Shown piece by piece: positions 61,812 to 64,000 of a stretch of 64,000 nucleotides of DNA (positions are counted from its first letter, which is position 1; each line of letters begins with the position of its first letter). The notes beneath the pieces were generated by a model. The model did no database searches. It saw only the letters and a list, made by a program, of their open reading frames with translations, and was not told where the DNA came from. The position numbers were made by a program, and so were the translations under genes. Source of the stretch: Halicephalobus mephisto (lineage: Eukaryota > Nematoda > Chromadorea > Rhabditida > Panagrolaimidae); contig SWDT01000139.1 of NCBI GenBank assembly GCA_009193035.1, forward strand, positions 1-64,000, written 5' to 3'.

Positions 61812-62354
61812 TTATTTTTTTCCTCCTAATATTGCTTGATTATTGTCTGGTAGACTTGAATCTGGTCCTACGGGGCTTGAATATAGGTTAGTTTTGTCTC
61901 CTTTGTCAGACCTCGGAGATTTTTTACTTTTAGGATAATCTTCTATCTCGACAAATCTTCGGTCGTTCTCAATGATCTCTGCTGCCTTGATTTCTTGACT
62001 GACTCTAGCAGCTGTTTGGTAAACGTTACCGTATGCTCCTTGTAGAACTGGAAAGAATTTTTATATCGACTTTAATCCTACGAAAAACCTCCTGTAAGTC
62101 CTTCTGATTCTGATCTGTCGTTAGATAATTGAGTACATCAGTTACAGGACACATCCCGCATAGTCTCCAGGAGTCGTGTCTTCCAGTACCGGACCTAACG
62201 AGAAATCAAATGCTTTATTTGTTTCCAGAATATTTTTTGCATCAAAGTATACATGTTCTTTCCCAGTCAATCTTATTCCATATATATCAAATCACTCCCA
62301 AACAAGGTAGGTCGTCACAGCAGACATTATTCCAAGTACTATTCCAGAGAACAT
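61812..62354 (-). CDS. Small membrane-anchored protein with in-frame TGA
   Basis: Two exons (minus): 62354-62153 and 62047-61812, joined at phase 1 (GGAT/gtgtcc..tttccag/TT), 145 codons. The N-terminus MFSGIVLGIMSAVTTYLVWE looks like a single membrane anchor. Position 21 is TGA (62294-62292). The frame then continues FDIYGIRLTGKEHVYFDAKN, LETNKAFDFSLGPVL and GAYGNVYQTAARVSQEI, with a charged, Ser/Pro-rich tail. No later ATG can restart this frame, and no intron of normal size removes the TGA. A CGA-to-TGA change or a sequencing error is the simplest reading. Otherwise it is a pseudogene or readthrough. Family not recognised. The gene sits between the phosphotransferase and poly(A) polymerase genes in the same direction. 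Confidence 0.5.
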
Positions 62355-62482
62355 GATTTAAAAAGTATTAAATATCCGTCCAAAACACATTACACCAAAA
62401 ACAGAGGGAAAAATTCATTGAGAAGGCCATACTTTTACAAAACACATTTAGGGATTTAGATTTACCTAAAATCTATCTGTTA

Positions 62483-62598
62483 TTAAACAAAATGCACAAC
62501 AACTTTATCCGTATCTATACCAGCCATACTAGTACCAACAAGGGAACTTCTGACATATCCACTCATTTCATCATTCACCTCTTCTGCCGTACTTATCG
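62483..62598 (-). other. Orphan exon-like segment
   Basis: After a TTTTCTGTTAG acceptor (minus strand) a frame reads ISTAEEVNDEMSGYVRSSLVG and on to TDKVVVHFV before TAA. Codon use is coding-like. No in-phase join to the phosphotransferase gene upstream or the small gene downstream was found. It may be a small trans-spliced gene starting at the internal ATG, or an alternative exon. Confidence 0.3.
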
Positions 62599-62841
62599 CT
62601 AACAGAAAATAAAAAACATCTTATTCATATTTTTCATTATTCTTCTATAAAAACCATAAAATGCAAATCTCGATACTTCTGGAAAAGTATCTAATGGCTA
62701 ATGACCAATATCTCCTGCAAAATACAATTCTAAAAAATTACAAAAGAATACTAAATCAAAAGTTGCATAAATTCTCAAATTTGGTATAAAACGTTCTACT
62801 CGTCAATTATTGAAAAAACTAGCCATTTATCTTGAGTAATT

Positions 62842-64000
62842 TTAATCCGTTCTTCTCGTCCTTGGTGGAGCTCCAGGAACAGGTTCTAGACTGAAACAAT
62901 TAATATGGAGATATTCACAAAACTGACGACACACAACAGTGCAAAAGATTAGCAACGATCCATATGCATAAATCTAAAAATAACTATTATTATTATTACA
63001 TAAAACTACACTCACCGTTGCTAAAATAAGTAATTTCCTTTCATCAAAATAAAAATCATAATATTGATTAAGAATCAATGCAATTGGCGCTAGATAAATC
63101 CAATCCCAAATAGACAATTCCCATCTACTCATGTGAGCTATGACCAATCTGCACGATGCTTTAGATCCAACAGCCCCAAACAATAAACAAAACAACGTTA
63201 TATTTTCATCATATACTCCTGTTGTTGATTTACTGTATATCATACAAAATGGCACAACAACTGCTAATAACGGAAATACAGGAAATAACACTGACGTATC
63301 TGCAACTGTTGATCCATTTTTGCCAGATCCTTCACAAAAAATAACTTTCAAATAACCTCCTATCTGCCATGCACATAATATTAAACTTCCAGAAACAACC
63401 AGAAATTTAAAACCAATTCCTAAAAAATACCATGACCAAATTCCAGGACCAAATACTCCTGTCACAAGCAACACTCCAATAACTGTCATTTGAGCTTCTG
63501 TGACATCAAATTTAGCAAATCTCAATTGTCCCGTACAATACGTCGACCATTGTGCTGCATAAAAAACAGTTGTTGATACAACAGCAATTACAAGTACAGC
63601 ATAACGATGTTCACCTAATTGCATTGCATGACATATATTCAACGTCACAAATACTTGTGACACAGCATCACATCCATGATCAAATAATTCTCCTAATGGC
63701 GATGATGAATTTGTTCTTCTTGCTTGTTTTCCATCAATTGCATCTAAAGTTTGATATAAAAACAATCCAAGAGCTGCTTGAAAATACACCCAAGTCGGAG
63801 CTTGTTCTTTTGCAGACCAGCAATAATGCGAAAGAATAAGCATTGTAGTCAAATTAATCAGTAATCCAACAAGAGTTATTAAATTCGGGGCGACCCACAT
63901 TGGACATAACATGACACACTTTTCCCAGAATCTACAAATTTAAAAAATACACATAAAAGTAAATAAAAAACAAACTTTTTCATGCATAATTCATCAAGCC
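62842..64000 (-). CDS. CEPT1: Choline/ethanolamine phosphotransferase, 3' part
   Basis: Partial gene cut by the window edge. Exons (minus): 64000-63976 (incomplete), 63931-63016, 62973-62842. The joined frame reads LDELCMKKFWEKC at the first junction, then VAPNLITLVGL. The CDP-alcohol phosphotransferase motif DG-x2-AR-x8-G-x3-D-x3-D is complete at DGKQARRTNSSSPLGELFDH plus the following GCD. About nine further hydrophobic segments follow, then the C-terminal VCRQFCEYLHINCF typical of CEPT/EPT enzymes. The enzyme transfers phosphocholine or phosphoethanolamine from its CDP form to diacylglycerol in ER or Golgi membranes. The last codons end in PPRTRRTD. It is upstream of the small membrane-protein and poly(A) polymerase genes in the same orientation. 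Confidence 0.93.

Overview
The window is nuclear DNA of a nematode, most likely a rhabditid. The base composition is AT-rich, introns are short with TTTCAG-type acceptors, and likely trans-splice acceptors lie about 20 bases before start codons. There are degenerate TTAGGC (nematode telomere) tracts, a family of seven-transmembrane chemoreceptor genes of nematode (srbc-like) type, and secreted proteins built from Kunitz, thyroglobulin type-1, lustrin/EB-like and DUF19-like modules. All gene models below were spliced by hand from GT..AG sites and reading-frame phase. No transcript or database evidence was available.

Left part (1-34 kb): four paralogous seven-exon chemoreceptor genes. A (1550-4401, +), B (9458-12754, +, first exon disabled), C (23886-15356, -) and D (31180-34017, +) share exon lengths almost exactly (98-101/108/80/152/204/129-135/291 nt). 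Each has its one long intron after exon 5. A decayed fifth copy of the last exon lies at 5290-5600 (-). In C that intron is about 7 kb and holds an opposite-strand GIY-YIG nuclease-like gene and a non-autonomous Tc1-like element. A and C share about 1 kb of nearly identical intron in inverted orientation, including a GC-rich island and telomere-like repeats. The stretches 4.4-9.4, 12.8-15.3 and 23.9-31.2 kb are largely gene-free, with repeats and a few gene relics.

Middle part (34-54 kb): a family-49-type glycosyltransferase gene (34403-37150, +), then a 13-exon gene for a mosaic secreted protein (47850-38262, -). Next come a small four-exon gene of unknown function (48272-51209, +) and a second secreted thyroglobulin/Kunitz/lustrin protein (53975-51894, -). 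The introns and spacers here are crowded with low-complexity tandem arrays, foldback (MITE-like) elements, LTR-like fragments and a full-length Tc1-family transposon with 199-bp termini.

Right part (54-64 kb): a dead mariner (54409-55619), a secreted cysteine-rich gene (59058-57091, -), poly(A) polymerase (61610-59377, -), a small membrane-anchored protein with one in-frame TGA (62354-61812, -), and the 3' end of a choline/ethanolamine phosphotransferase gene (64000-62842, -). The last three are tightly packed head-to-tail like a nematode operon.

The most unusual points are: Kunitz domains that have jointly lost the reactive-site disulfide; receptor paralogues whose introns are more alike than their exons; a tandem two-domain GIY-YIG gene nested in a receptor intron; and a repeat block (foldback pair plus short-unit array) duplicated about 10 kb apart and hit by a young Tc1-like insertion.
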